A stretch of DNA of 64,000 nt from Enterobacter sp. Ag1 (GTDB taxonomy: Bacteria; Pseudomonadota; Gammaproteobacteria; Enterobacterales; Enterobacteriaceae). Numbering within the stretch: position 1 is the first letter of the stretch; each line of letters starts with the position of its first letter. The position numbers and the translations under genes were made by a program. The notes below the pieces were generated by a model that did not search any database, had not been told where the DNA came from, and worked only from the letters and a program-made list of their open reading frames with translations. Where the stretch lies: NCBI GenBank assembly GCA_000277545.1, contig AKXM01000010.1, positions 1 to 64,000 of the forward strand, given 5' to 3'. Shown here one piece after another: positions 15,074 through 23,642 of this stretch.

Positions 15074-15631
15074 TTACGATTTTTCACCTGGAAGTTGCGT
15101 TGGAGTGACAACGGGTGCAGCCTCGGGCAAAGGCTTCACCTGAGGCTCGACAGCAGATTCGACGACGTTTTCGACCGCCAAGGGTGCCGGTGTCACCGTC
15201 TCTGAAGGTACGGCATCAGGCGCAGCCGCCTGATGTGCCGCATTGGCTGGCGTGGCACCGTCATGACTTAGCTGTTCATCCTTAACCAACGGGTTATGGA
15301 TGGTATTCGCTTCGTCGCTGTTCTTTTCAGGATCGTGCTGGGTATAGGAACGCTTCATCGACTCAGCGGCCTGGCGCAGTTCGTCCATTGACGCCTTCAG
15401 TTCAGGCGTCAAATTATCCATACTGGCTTTCTCGACCTTTTTCAGGCTGTCCTGCAGTTCCTGCAGCTTCAGTTCCTGAGCGAGTTCGTTCTGCACCGTG
15501 GTAGCCAGAGAACGCAGTGCGCGCACCCAGCCAACAACTGTTTTTACCGCCACCGGCAAGCGCTGCGGACCCAGAACAATCAGGCCAATCACAAACACCA
15601 GTAGCAGTTCGCCAAAACCAATGTCGAACAC
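15074..15631 (-). CDS. tatB: Sec-independent protein translocase TatB
   Basis: The 185-residue protein has one N-terminal membrane helix (about 3-20, with the family E8 and the G-P hinge [15 protein letters not shown]), then a long amphipathic and coiled helix to about residue 110. A low-complexity Ala/Pro/Val-rich tail follows. It forms the signal-peptide-binding complex with TatC. tatA ends 3 bp before it and tatC starts 2 bp after it. Confidence 0.96.
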   Translation of the reverse strand: MFDIGFGELLLVFVIGLIVLGPQRLPVAVKTVVGWVRALRSLATTVQNELAQELKLQELQDSLKKVEKASMDNLTPELKASMDELRQAAESMKRSYTQHDPEKNSDEANTIHNPLVKDEQLSHDGATPANAAHQAAAPDAVPSETVTPAPLAVENVVESAVEPQVKPLPEAAPVVTPTQLPGEKS

Positions 15632-15634
15632 GGT

Positions 15635-15889
15635 TTATACCTGCTCTTTATCGTTGCTTTTCGCTTCGTCTTTTTTCACGTCGCTCGGTTTTTCAGAGAG
15701 GGATTTCGCTGTGAAATCAGCATCCTTCTCACCATTTTCTTTCTCTTTGCCGTCGTCGTCGCTCATGGCTTTCTTAAAGCCCTTAATAGACGCGCCAAGA
15801 TCTGAACCTAAAGAGCCCAGCTTCTTGGTGCCAAACAATAAAACAACGATAACAACAATGATTAGCAATTGTGGCCAACTGATGCCCAT
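15635..15889 (-). CDS. tatA: Sec-independent protein translocase TatA
   Basis: The 84-residue pore-forming Tat subunit has a short membrane helix (about 5-19), the family FGTKKL hinge motif at 19-24, an amphipathic helix ([15 protein letters not shown]) and a charged tail. It is the first gene of tatABCD-hemB. The upstream gap to ubiB is only 77 bp, so a tat promoter must lie there or in ubiB. Confidence 0.97.
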   Translation of the reverse strand: MGISWPQLLIIVVIVVLLFGTKKLGSLGSDLGASIKGFKKAMSDDDGKEKENGEKDADFTAKSLSEKPSDVKKDEAKSNDKEQV

Positions 15890-15966
15890 ACCTACTCCTG
15901 AATAAAGATGTTAAGGCAATGAGAACCGCTATTATACGGCAATCACCCGTTAATTCCGATTAAAGT

Positions 15967-17607
15967 TCAGGCAGAGCGCCGCCAGCCAATCAGCCAGACA
16001 ACGATTCCCCCCGCCATCAACCAGGCAGGCATAAAGTCCCACTCAGGTTTGTTGATCAGCAGCAGCGTCCCGCTCAATATAAGCGTGGCACCGATGCCGA
16101 ACAGGTAACGCGACTGTCCCTGCCGCACGTGATGAAGTTGCAGGTCGCGCTGAATTTTATCAACGCTAAGCTGTAATTGCTTGCCCTGGCGCAAACTGTT
16201 GTACACCAGTTCCGGCAATTCCGGCATTTTTTCCACCCAAAAAGGCGCTTTTTCTTTGAAAGCACGTACCAGAGCAGGAATACCAACCTGATCTTTGATC
16301 CAGCTTTCCAGGAAAGGTTTTGCCGTTTTCCACAGATCCAGCTGCGGATAAAGCTGCCTACCGACGCCTTCGACGTATAAAAGGGTCTTCTGCAGTAAAA
16401 CTAACTGCGGCTGAACTTCCATGTTGAAACGACGCGCGGTATTGAACAGGTTCAGCAGCACATGGCCAAAGGAGATCTCCGCCAGCGGCTTCTCAAAAAT
16501 AGGTTCACACACGGTGCGAATCGCAAACTCGAACTCTTCGACATTCGTATCTGCCGGCACCCAGCCAGAGTCCACATGCAGCTCGGCTACCTTGCGGTAA
16601 TCCCGGTTGAAGAAGGCAATAAAGTTTTCTGCCAGATAGCGCTTATCGTCTTTGTTCAGCGAGCCCACGATACCGCAGTCGATACCAATGTATTGCGGAT
16701 CTTCCGGGTGGTCGTAGCTCACGAAAATGTTGCCCGGATGCATGTCCGCATGGAAGAAGCTGTCGCGGAAGACCTGCGTAAAGAAGACCTGCACGCCACG
16801 TTCGGCAAGCAGCTTCATGTTGGTGCCCTGAGCTTCGAGCGCAACGGTGTCAGAGACCGGAACCCCGTAAATCCGCTCCATCACCATCATGTTCTCGGTG
16901 CAGTAGTCCGAATAAACCTCTGGCACATACAGCATCGGGCTATTTTCGAAGTTACGCCGCAGTTGGATGGCGTTCGCCGCTTCACGCAGCAGGTTTAACT
17001 CATCGATCAGCGTTTTTTCGTATTCACGCACCACTTCCAGCGGGCGGAGACGACGGCCATCCGGCAGCAAACGCGGCACCCAACGGGCGAGACGATAGAT
17101 AAGCTTCATATCGGCTTTGATCACCGGCAGGATATCAGGCCGAATGACCTTAATCACGACCTCTTTGCCGCTCTCTTTCAGGCGTGCGGTATGCACCTGA
17201 GCAATGGAGGCAGAGGCCAGAGGCTTGATGTCAAAATCGTCGAACCAACTTTCAACGGGAATGCCGCCCATCGCCAGTTCAATCTGTTTCTTCGCCAACG
17301 CACCGTCAAAAGGCGCAACTCTGTCCTGCAACATAGCCAGTTGGTCAGCAATGATCGGTGGGAACAGATCGCGACGGGTAGAAAGCATCTGACCAAACTT
17401 GATCCAAACGGGACCGAGCTCCTGCAGCGCAAGGCGTAGACGTTCTCCCAAAGGCTTATCACGGTGACGATTCGGCATCCAGAACAGGCAACGCCGCCAC
17501 AAACGTAACGGCAGCGTAATGCGCATTTTGGGAATCAGTTCATCAAGGCCATAGCTCAGAAAGGTACGGACAATGAAATAAAGGCGGCGAATTTCTCCTG
17601 GCGTCAT
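15967..17607 (-). CDS. ubiB: Atypical kinase/ATPase UbiB, ubiquinone synthesis
   Basis: The 546-residue ABC1/ADCK-family protein has ATP-binding and catalytic segments typical of this group, including the KxGQ motif region [15 protein letters not shown] (about 80-95) and the [10 protein letters not shown] motif near 287. Two hydrophobic segments at the C terminus (about 500-543) anchor it in the inner membrane. It supports ubiquinone production, probably by ATP-driven handling of prenyl lipids. The start overlaps the ubiJ stop by 4 bp. Confidence 0.96.
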   Translation of the reverse strand: MTPGEIRRLYFIVRTFLSYGLDELIPKMRITLPLRLWRRCLFWMPNRHRDKPLGERLRLALQELGPVWIKFGQMLSTRRDLFPPIIADQLAMLQDRVAPFDGALAKKQIELAMGGIPVESWFDDFDIKPLASASIAQVHTARLKESGKEVVIKVIRPDILPVIKADMKLIYRLARWVPRLLPDGRRLRPLEVVREYEKTLIDELNLLREAANAIQLRRNFENSPMLYVPEVYSDYCTENMMVMERIYGVPVSDTVALEAQGTNMKLLAERGVQVFFTQVFRDSFFHADMHPGNIFVSYDHPEDPQYIGIDCGIVGSLNKDDKRYLAENFIAFFNRDYRKVAELHVDSGWVPADTNVEEFEFAIRTVCEPIFEKPLAEISFGHVLLNLFNTARRFNMEVQPQLVLLQKTLLYVEGVGRQLYPQLDLWKTAKPFLESWIKDQVGIPALVRAFKEKAPFWVEKMPELPELVYNSLRQGKQLQLSVDKIQRDLQLHHVRQGQSRYLFGIGATLILSGTLLLINKPEWDFMPAWLMAGGIVVWLIGWRRSA

Positions 17608-18209
17608 TTGCCCTCCAGCTTATCCAGCCGTTTGCTGAGTGCGTCCGCCGAGCGTGCCAGCGCTTCGGTTTCCTCTGCAAACCAGGCCACTTCAAGTGAG
17701 CCAGGCGCAACGCGCCACTCTTCGGTGAGCGCTTCTCCCAGATACTGCTGATTGCGGCTCAATCCTTTTTTCAGCAGCTTTCCGCCATGACGCGCAAACT
17801 TACTGATACCTTCAGAGGCAATATCGCCTATATACGGAGCCAGCAGTTCCGCAGGATCAAACTCCGCGAGATCCATCAGCGATGCCAGATTTTGTACAAC
17901 CTGAATGTCACCTGCCACCTCAAGTTCACCGCTGCGAATCAGAGCGGTAAGTTGCTGGCGATCGCGCAGTTTCGGCAGCACGCCGATATGGGTTGTGACG
18001 CTACAATCCGCCTCACCTTCCCACTGGCTCAGTACGTCCAGCTGTTGTTCACTGAACACCAGCACCAGCGGCGCTGAAAATTCTTTCAGGCTAACGCGCA
18101 ATGTCTTGCCCTGCAGGCGTTGACGCGCGGATTTCAGGCTACGATCGCGCCAGAGGAAGGTGTTCAGCACACCTTCGATTCCGGCAGTCATCAGCGACAT
18201 AAATGGCAT
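17604..18209 (-). CDS. ubiJ: Ubiquinone biosynthesis accessory factor UbiJ
   Basis: The 201-residue protein carries an SCP2-like lipid-binding domain (about 15-115) and, with UbiK, helps the soluble Ubi complex handle hydrophobic intermediates. Sequence and length match E. coli UbiJ (YigP), including [18 protein letters not shown] and a C-terminal helical heptad segment. In E. coli the 3' half of the gene has also been reported to produce the sRNA EsrE; that was not tested here. It lies between ubiE and ubiB in one operon. Confidence 0.95.
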   Translation of the reverse strand: MPFMSLMTAGIEGVLNTFLWRDRSLKSARQRLQGKTLRVSLKEFSAPLVLVFSEQQLDVLSQWEGEADCSVTTHIGVLPKLRDRQQLTALIRSGELEVAGDIQVVQNLASLMDLAEFDPAELLAPYIGDIASEGISKFARHGGKLLKKGLSRNQQYLGEALTEEWRVAPGSLEVAWFAEETEALARSADALSKRLDKLEGK

Positions 18210-18221
18210 CGCGGCTCCCTG

Positions 18222-18992
18222 TTAGAATTTATAGCCACGGTGCAGGGCGACAATCCCACCGGTCATATTGTAATAGGTGGTGTTTTCAAACCCAGCTTCT
18301 TCCATCATGCCTTTCAGCGTTTCCTGATCCGGGTGCATGCGAATGGATTCTGCCAGGTAGCGATAGCTTTCGCCGTCCTGAGCGACCATTTCACCGATGC
18401 GCGGCAGAATGTGGAACGAATACGCGTCGTAGGCTTTGTTCAGCGGCTCGAAAGCTGGTTTGGAGAACTCAAGCACCAGCAGGCGGCCACCGGGTTTGAG
18501 AACGCGGAACATAGAGCGCAATGCAGCGTCTTTATCCGTGACGTTACGCAGGCCAAAGGAGATGGTGATGCAGTCAAAGGTGTTGTCCGGGAATGGCAGC
18601 GCTTCGGCGTTAGCCTGCACGTATCTGACGTTCCCCACAATGCCGATATTGCGTAGCTTTTCACGCCCCATTTTCAGCATCGAATCGTTAATATCGGCCA
18701 ATACGACTTCACCGGTCTCACCAACCAGGCGAGAAAATTTCGCCGTCAGATCGCCCGTACCGCCCGCAAGATCCAGCACGCGCTGGCCACGACGTACGCC
18801 ACTGCAGTCTATCGTGTAGCGTTTCCACAACCTGTGGATACCAAAAGACATCAGGTCGTTCATTACGTCGTATTTCGCCGCAACAGAGTGGAACACGTTC
18901 GCCACCATATCGACCTTTTGCTCTTTAGCTACGGTACGGAAGCCAAAGTGCGTTGTTTCCTGGGATCCGGACTCCTGGGATTCATCAACCAT
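18222..18992 (-). CDS. ubiE: Ubiquinone/menaquinone C-methyltransferase
   Basis: The 256-residue SAM-dependent methyltransferase acts in both ubiquinone and menaquinone synthesis. Motif [11 protein letters not shown] lies near residue 75, and [10 protein letters not shown] and LEFSKP are the conserved UbiE signatures. The N terminus is five residues longer than in E. coli (an ESGSQ-type insert near residue 8). It is the first gene of ubiE-ubiJ-ubiB. Confidence 0.97.
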   Translation of the reverse strand: MVDESQESGSQETTHFGFRTVAKEQKVDMVANVFHSVAAKYDVMNDLMSFGIHRLWKRYTIDCSGVRRGQRVLDLAGGTGDLTAKFSRLVGETGEVVLADINDSMLKMGREKLRNIGIVGNVRYVQANAEALPFPDNTFDCITISFGLRNVTDKDAALRSMFRVLKPGGRLLVLEFSKPAFEPLNKAYDAYSFHILPRIGEMVAQDGESYRYLAESIRMHPDQETLKGMMEEAGFENTTYYNMTGGIVALHRGYKF

Positions 18993-19083
18993 CTCAATGC
19001 CTGCTTAATAAAGAAAATGTTCGGGAAGTGTAACAGAATGGGCGTGAAAGCCCTATGATTCAACCGTGCTACTCAGCCTCAGT

Positions 19084-20517
19084 TTAACGCTCTTCACCCG
19101 TGCGCGATGAAGACAAAGTATCGAATTCAGCCTCAGGTTCTTCGCCCGCATGGCCCAGTCGAGCCGAATCATCCTCATCTTCCTGACGAGCGCGCTCGAC
19201 CAGATCTGGATTCATCTCACGTTTGACTTCTACGCCAAGTCCGCGAAACGCATCCGCCTGAACCAGGATATTCCCACGGCCGGATGAAAGTTTTTTCATC
19301 GCCTGCCGGTAGTTATCCTGCGCCTTATCGAGACTTTGCCCAATCGCAGACATATCATCCACGAACAGGCGCATTTTATCGTACAGACGCCCCGCCCTGT
19401 CGGCGATTTGCTGGGCGTTACGGCTTTGATGTTCATAGCGCCACAGATTGGCAATAGTGCGCAGCGCCACCAGCAGCGTCGTCGGGCTCACCAGCATAAT
19501 GTTATTTTTCAGCGCTTCGCTAATCAGTTCAGGCTGCCTGTCGATAGCCAGCAGGAAAGCGGGCTCAACGGGAATAAACATCAACACATAGTCCAGCGAA
19601 CGTAGCCCCGGTAGCTGTTGGTAATCTTTGCGCCCCAGCAGGCGAATATGGCTGCGGATAGCGGTGATGTGCTCATTCAGCGCACTTTCACGCGTGAGTT
19701 CATCTTCACCATTGAAGTAACGCTCATAGGCCACCAGCGTCATTTTTGCATCAATAACAACGTCTTTGCCCTGAGGCAGGCGGACGATAACATCCGGCTG
19801 CATACGACTGTTGTTTTCAAGCTGGATGTTCACCTGAGTCTGGTATTCATGCCCTTCACGCAGGCCAGAAGCTTCCAATACCCGAGTTAACACCACTTCC
19901 CCCCAGTTACCCTGAGTTTTGTTGTCGCCCTTCAGTGCTTTGGTGAGATTGAGCGCCTCTTGCGCCATTTGTGCATTGAGCTGCTGCAGGTTACGGATTT
20001 CGTGCGTCAACGTATGCCGTTCGCGTGCTTCCTGGCCAAAACTCTCCTGGACCTGGCGTCGGAAGCCATCGAGCTGTTCTCGAAGTGGGGAAAGCAACAC
20101 GTTAAGGCTTTGGCGGTTCTGCTCTTCAACCTTACGCCCGCTTTGCTCAAAAATACGGTGGGCAAGATTCTCAAACTGCTCGTTCAGGCGCTGCTCGCTG
20201 TTAAGCATTTGGCGATGCTTGTCTTCAGCATTGAGTCGGGTTTGCTCGAGCAACGTGGTCAGCTCACGAATATCTGCTTCCTGCCCGCTGTTAATTTCCA
20301 TTTGAGCACGGACCTCACGGTTAAGCTGGTCGCACTCATCTCGCCAGTGCTGGTTTTGCTGAAGCTCCTGCCGCGCGGCTGTAAGCTCACCGTAGATTTC
20401 ACGCTGTTCTTCATGCAAAGCCGCCAACCGCTGTGCCGCACGCAGACTGGCGACAAGCCAGCCGGTCAGCAAGCCCACCAACCCGATGCCCAGCCCAAAC
20501 AACAGTGAAATATCCAT
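19084..20517 (-). CDS. rmuC: DNA recombination protein RmuC
   Basis: The 477-residue protein has one N-terminal membrane helix (about 4-24), a long coiled-coil region (about 30-190) and a C-terminal nuclease-like RmuC domain with VIDAKMTLVAYERYF near 265. Family members limit inversions at short inverted repeats. The C-terminal tail is acidic and low in complexity. It lies upstream of ubiE on the same strand, separated by 91 bp. Confidence 0.94.
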   Translation of the reverse strand: MDISLLFGLGIGLVGLLTGWLVASLRAAQRLAALHEEQREIYGELTAARQELQQNQHWRDECDQLNREVRAQMEINSGQEADIRELTTLLEQTRLNAEDKHRQMLNSEQRLNEQFENLAHRIFEQSGRKVEEQNRQSLNVLLSPLREQLDGFRRQVQESFGQEARERHTLTHEIRNLQQLNAQMAQEALNLTKALKGDNKTQGNWGEVVLTRVLEASGLREGHEYQTQVNIQLENNSRMQPDVIVRLPQGKDVVIDAKMTLVAYERYFNGEDELTRESALNEHITAIRSHIRLLGRKDYQQLPGLRSLDYVLMFIPVEPAFLLAIDRQPELISEALKNNIMLVSPTTLLVALRTIANLWRYEHQSRNAQQIADRAGRLYDKMRLFVDDMSAIGQSLDKAQDNYRQAMKKLSSGRGNILVQADAFRGLGVEVKREMNPDLVERARQEDEDDSARLGHAGEEPEAEFDTLSSSRTGEER

Positions 20518-20613
20518 GCTTCCCCCAAAACGATACCAACATCGGCAAAATAAAATTCTGCTGTATAAATGTCCAGATGAAAAGGGATTTCCCGGAAGGG
20601 AGCGCGCAAAGCA

Positions 20614-20639
20614 TAAAAAAAGCCGGCGAGCGCCGGCCT
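20614..20639 (-). terminator. Rho-independent terminator after udp
   Basis: On the reverse strand the stem GCCGGCG/CGCCGGC is followed by seven T, 20 bp past the udp stop. Confidence 0.85.
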
Positions 20640-20658
20640 TATGATCGGAAAAGCAAAA

Positions 20659-21420
20659 CTACAGCAGGCGACGCGCCGCCTCGACCACGATTTTCACCGC
20701 GTGACTTTCCGTTTTCTTCATGGTTTCCGCGTTAGGGATCTCTTGCTGAGTACGGTTCACGATGACCCCGGCAACCATACCCGCACGCAGACCCTGGCTG
20801 GAGCACATGGTCAGCAGCGTGGCGGATTCCATTTCATAGTTCATCACGCCCATTTCCTGCCACTCTTTCATTGAGCCTTTGAAGCGGCTAACTACGCGGC
20901 CGGAGAGCGTGTCGTAACGCTCCTGACCAGGGTAGAAGGTGTCGGAGGATGCCGTCACGCCGATGTGCGTCGTTGCGCCCACGGCTTTTGCCGCTTCAAC
21001 CAGCGCGGTAGTACATGCGAAGTCTGCCACAGCCGGGTATTCCATTGGCGCGAAGTGCAGGCTGGCACCATCCAGGCGAACAGATGCGGTGGTCACGAGC
21101 ACATCGCCGACGTTGATGTTCGGCTGAATCGCCCCGGTAGTCCCGACGCGCAGGAAAGTGCGAATGCCAAGCTGTGCCAGTTCTTCAACGGCAATAGAGG
21201 TAGATGGGCCGCCGATACCGGTAGAACAGATGATAACCGGCTTGCCGTCGAGTTCAGCACGCCAGGAAGTGAATTCACGGTGGGAAGCCAGCTTAACCGG
21301 CTTGTCCATCAGCGCGGCGATTTTTTCCACACGCTCAGGATCGCCAGGGACGATGGCAAGCGTAGCCCCTTGCAGGTCATTTTTAGTGAGGCCGAGATGG
21401 AAAACATCAGACTTGGACAT
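20659..21420 (-). CDS. udp: Uridine phosphorylase
   Basis: The 253-residue cytoplasmic enzyme converts uridine and phosphate to uracil and ribose-1-phosphate. Visible motifs include [10 protein letters not shown], the phosphate/ribose-site [14 protein letters not shown] and [10 protein letters not shown], and EMESATL. The frame is open 46 codons upstream, but [10 protein letters not shown] at 21420 follows GAGGAGTCTGTT and matches the E. coli start and length. Two CRP-type sites upstream fit CRP/CytR control. Confidence 0.97.
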   Translation of the reverse strand: MSKSDVFHLGLTKNDLQGATLAIVPGDPERVEKIAALMDKPVKLASHREFTSWRAELDGKPVIICSTGIGGPSTSIAVEELAQLGIRTFLRVGTTGAIQPNINVGDVLVTTASVRLDGASLHFAPMEYPAVADFACTTALVEAAKAVGATTHIGVTASSDTFYPGQERYDTLSGRVVSRFKGSMKEWQEMGVMNYEMESATLLTMCSSQGLRAGMVAGVIVNRTQQEIPNAETMKKTESHAVKIVVEAARRLL

Positions 21421-21491
21421 AACAGACTCCTCTGTTGAGTAGGTTTCAGGAGAAGCAAAGCGACACTTTACAGAACCCCTGAGCATAATTT

Positions 21492-21507
21492 CGTGATGAC
21501 GCTCACT
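21492..21507. promoter_or_regulatory. CRP site 1 upstream of udp
   Basis: CGTGATGACGCTCACT has both perfect core halves GTGA-N6-TCAC. It would be the promoter-proximal CRP site of udp on the reverse strand. Confidence 0.7.
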
Positions 21508-21543
21508 TTGAATGAAACAAATTACATTATTTGTATATTCATA

Positions 21544-21559
21544 TGCGATCAGCATCACA
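21544..21559. promoter_or_regulatory. CRP site 2 upstream of udp
   Basis: TGCGATCAGCATCACA matches TGTGA-N6-TCACA at 9 of 10 core positions. Its centre is 52 bp from CRP site 1, the spacing seen in E. coli CytR-controlled promoters where CytR sits between two CRP dimers. Confidence 0.65.
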
Positions 21560-21674
21560 ATTAAGCATCAATCGGGCTATTTTTTGACCTTTGACGGCGT
21601 TTTTTGCCCACCAGATTTGCTACTAATCCTGGCTATAGTTATCACACTGCGCTAATGCTGGTTCGGAGAAAACC

Positions 21675-22502
21675 ATGAAACAAAAGCAAACAACACATAA
21701 CACACCGGGCGAAGGTTTCGCACCGGCGGCATCCCCCATCGCCCCCACCGCTTTGCTAACGCCGGACGACACTATTCTTTCTGGGGAAACGTCAATTCCA
21801 AGCCAGGGCGACAATATGCCGGCTTACCACGCCAGGCCCAAAAATGCCGATGGCCCGCTGCCGGTTGTGATTGTCATTCAGGAGATTTTTGGCGTACACG
21901 AACATATCCGCGATCTCTGCCGTCGACTGGCGCTTGAAGGCTATCTGGCCATCGCCCCGGAGCTTTATTTTCGCCAGGGAGAACCGGGAGATTTTGCCGA
22001 TATCCCCACGTTGTTAAGCGGCCTGGTCTCAAAAGTGCCGGATAACCAGGTGCTGGGCGACCTTGATCATGTGGCCAGTTGGGCGTCACGCAACGGCGGC
22101 GATGCGCATCGCCTGATGGTCACCGGTTTTTGCTGGGGCGGGCGAATTGCCTGGCTTTATGCGGCGCACAATCCACAGCTGAAAGCGGCCGTCGCCTGGT
22201 ACGGCAAGCTGACGGGTGAGAAAACGTTGAACTCTCATCACCACCCGGTAGATATCGCCGTCAATCTTAATGCGCCAGTGCTAGGTCTTTATGGTGGTAA
22301 GGATACCGGGATTTCTCAGGAAAGCGTTGAGACCATGCGCCAGGCACTAAGAGCGGCCAATGCCAGGGCGGAAATTATTGTCTACCCGGAAGCCGGACAC
22401 GCTTTTAACGCTGACTACCGCCCGAGCTACCATGAAGCGTCGGCCAAAGATGGCTGGGAAAGGATGCTGGCGTGGTTTAAACGGTACGGAGTAAGGAAGT
22501 AA
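21675..22502 (+). CDS. ysgA: Dienelactone hydrolase family protein (YsgA)
   Basis: The 275-residue alpha/beta hydrolase is closely similar to E. coli YsgA (271). The nucleophile elbow is TGFCWGGRI with Cys near residue 156, the acid is in GGKDTGI and the histidine is in GHAFNADYRP, giving the Cys-Asp-His triad of dienelactone hydrolases. The natural substrate is not known. It is divergent from udp. Confidence 0.9.
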   Translation: MKQKQTTHNTPGEGFAPAASPIAPTALLTPDDTILSGETSIPSQGDNMPAYHARPKNADGPLPVVIVIQEIFGVHEHIRDLCRRLALEGYLAIAPELYFRQGEPGDFADIPTLLSGLVSKVPDNQVLGDLDHVASWASRNGGDAHRLMVTGFCWGGRIAWLYAAHNPQLKAAVAWYGKLTGEKTLNSHHHPVDIAVNLNAPVLGLYGGKDTGISQESVETMRQALRAANARAEIIVYPEAGHAFNADYRPSYHEASAKDGWERMLAWFKRYGVRK

Positions 22503-22571
22503 AGCCGGTCGGTTACCCCGGACTGCATAACATAACGGGCCGTCCGTCACGGACCGTTATATCCCTGACAT

Positions 22572-22853
22572 CTAAAAATCGTATTCGTTAATCACATCTA
22601 GAATACTTTTTTCATTATGGTAGCGAGTTCTCAAAGCACCCTGCTGCGATTTTGCTTTACCACAGATAACATTAACCTGTTTTTCAATATCCTTTTGCTG
22701 CTCTTTTGGCAAGTTCGAATCCCATTCACCAGATAAATGCTGGCAGTCATCTGCATTTATTAGAAACTCAGTAACGTCTTTTGGATATTTATCCGCAGCC
22801 TGAGCGCAGGAAACCAAAAAGAATAGCGCACAGAAAATTAGGCTTTTATTCAT
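22572..22853 (-). CDS. Small exported protein, putative immunity protein
   Basis: The 93-residue protein MNKSLIFCALFFLVSC... has an N-terminal signal with either a lipobox (LVSC, Cys16) or a signal peptidase I site after AQA. The mature part is small and charged, with two cysteines (DDCQHLSGEW and VICGKAK). I recognise no assigned function. Its ATG lies 1 bp after the stop of the upstream peptidase-like gene, so the two are translationally coupled. An in-frame ATG 14 codons earlier would overlap that gene and lacks the signal-peptide layout. A periplasmic location next to a leaderless peptidoglycan-peptidase-like protein suggests immunity; this is inference. The locus is more AT-rich than its neighbours. 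Confidence 0.7.
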   Translation of the reverse strand: MNKSLIFCALFFLVSCAQAADKYPKDVTEFLINADDCQHLSGEWDSNLPKEQQKDIEKQVNVICGKAKSQQGALRTRYHNEKSILDVINEYDF

Positions 22854-22854
22854 T

Positions 22855-23433
22855 TTATCGACCATCCGTTGACCAATGAGGTTTATCGTTAGCACCGCCG
22901 TGATACTTTATCACATCAAAGCTTTTCCCTACTTCATGTAATTGAGTATTCATGCCATCACGGGGCATTGTTTTGATAATAACAGTCTCACCTTTATTAT
23001 CTTTAATTTCCAGGTTACCCATCCACGACAGCGTCATATCAATAGCATTGCCTTCCGTATGTCGGCTCCTTAACGCCGGAGCAACGTTGAGATTGGACAT
23101 GCCATAAGCCCGGACCATCGATTTTGCCGCATTAATGCTTTTATTTCTGTCAGCCTTTCCGTTCGCACCATTATGCACCCATTCAATTTCCACACCCGAT
23201 TTTTCAGGAATATTGGCAGGTTCAACCATGCCTCGTGCCAGCTTCCAGGACCAGTGCATTAAATATGCCCTTTCCGGCGGACGTAACGTCGCCGAAATAG
23301 TTACCCTGACGCCAGCATCTTCAAGGCTTTTTAGAAAATTATTTACATTTGCCCGGAATATTGAACTCAGGGTTTGCGTGTCACTACTTCCCTGGAATCG
23401 ACTAACCCAGCTTTCACCGCTTAGCTGCTTCAT
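22855..23433 (-). CDS. M15-like peptidoglycan peptidase, putative secreted effector
   Basis: The 192-residue protein has no signal peptide. SRHTEGNAID (123-132) fits the M15/VanY zinc motif SxHxxGxAxD, giving H125 and D132 as ligands. A C-terminal D183-K-P-H186-W supplies the third ligand H186, with Asp where VanX-type enzymes have the catalytic Glu. The upstream segment TISATLRPPERAYLMHWSW is also typical of this group, which I know mainly from proteins found with type VI secretion genes. The start follows AAGGATA. It sits alone between ysgA and metE, with no secretion genes nearby, and is followed by a coupled small exported protein. Effector function is inferred. Confidence 0.72.
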   Translation of the reverse strand: MKQLSGESWVSRFQGSSDTQTLSSIFRANVNNFLKSLEDAGVRVTISATLRPPERAYLMHWSWKLARGMVEPANIPEKSGVEIEWVHNGANGKADRNKSINAAKSMVRAYGMSNLNVAPALRSRHTEGNAIDMTLSWMGNLEIKDNKGETVIIKTMPRDGMNTQLHEVGKSFDVIKYHGGANDKPHWSTDGR

Positions 23434-23611
23434 AAGTATCCTTTTATTTCACAAAAAAAGACAAACTGCGCAGTAAGCTTCTCAAGAAAAAATTCAGCGT
23501 GACAAGGTGAATGTTGGATAAATACGACTTTCAGAAAAGAGTAAGGGCATTATTCCTGGCATTAGCATGCATTAGTGAACAGGGAGATGAGGGCGTGATT
23601 TTAACTGTGTG

Positions 23612-23637
23612 AAAAACGGAGGCTCTCACCTCCGTTT
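23612..23637 (-). terminator. Rho-independent terminator after metE
   Basis: The stem ACGGAGG/CCTCCGT with a short loop has A and T runs on the two sides. It lies just after the metE stop on the reverse strand and could also act in the other direction. Confidence 0.8.
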
Positions 23638-23642
23638 TAGTA

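Noticed and set aside
22503-22571. Imperfect inverted repeat between ysgA and the putative immunity gene
   Set aside because: Pairing is possible (GTCCG/CGGAC core) but the stem is interrupted and has no clear T run; too weak to call a terminator.
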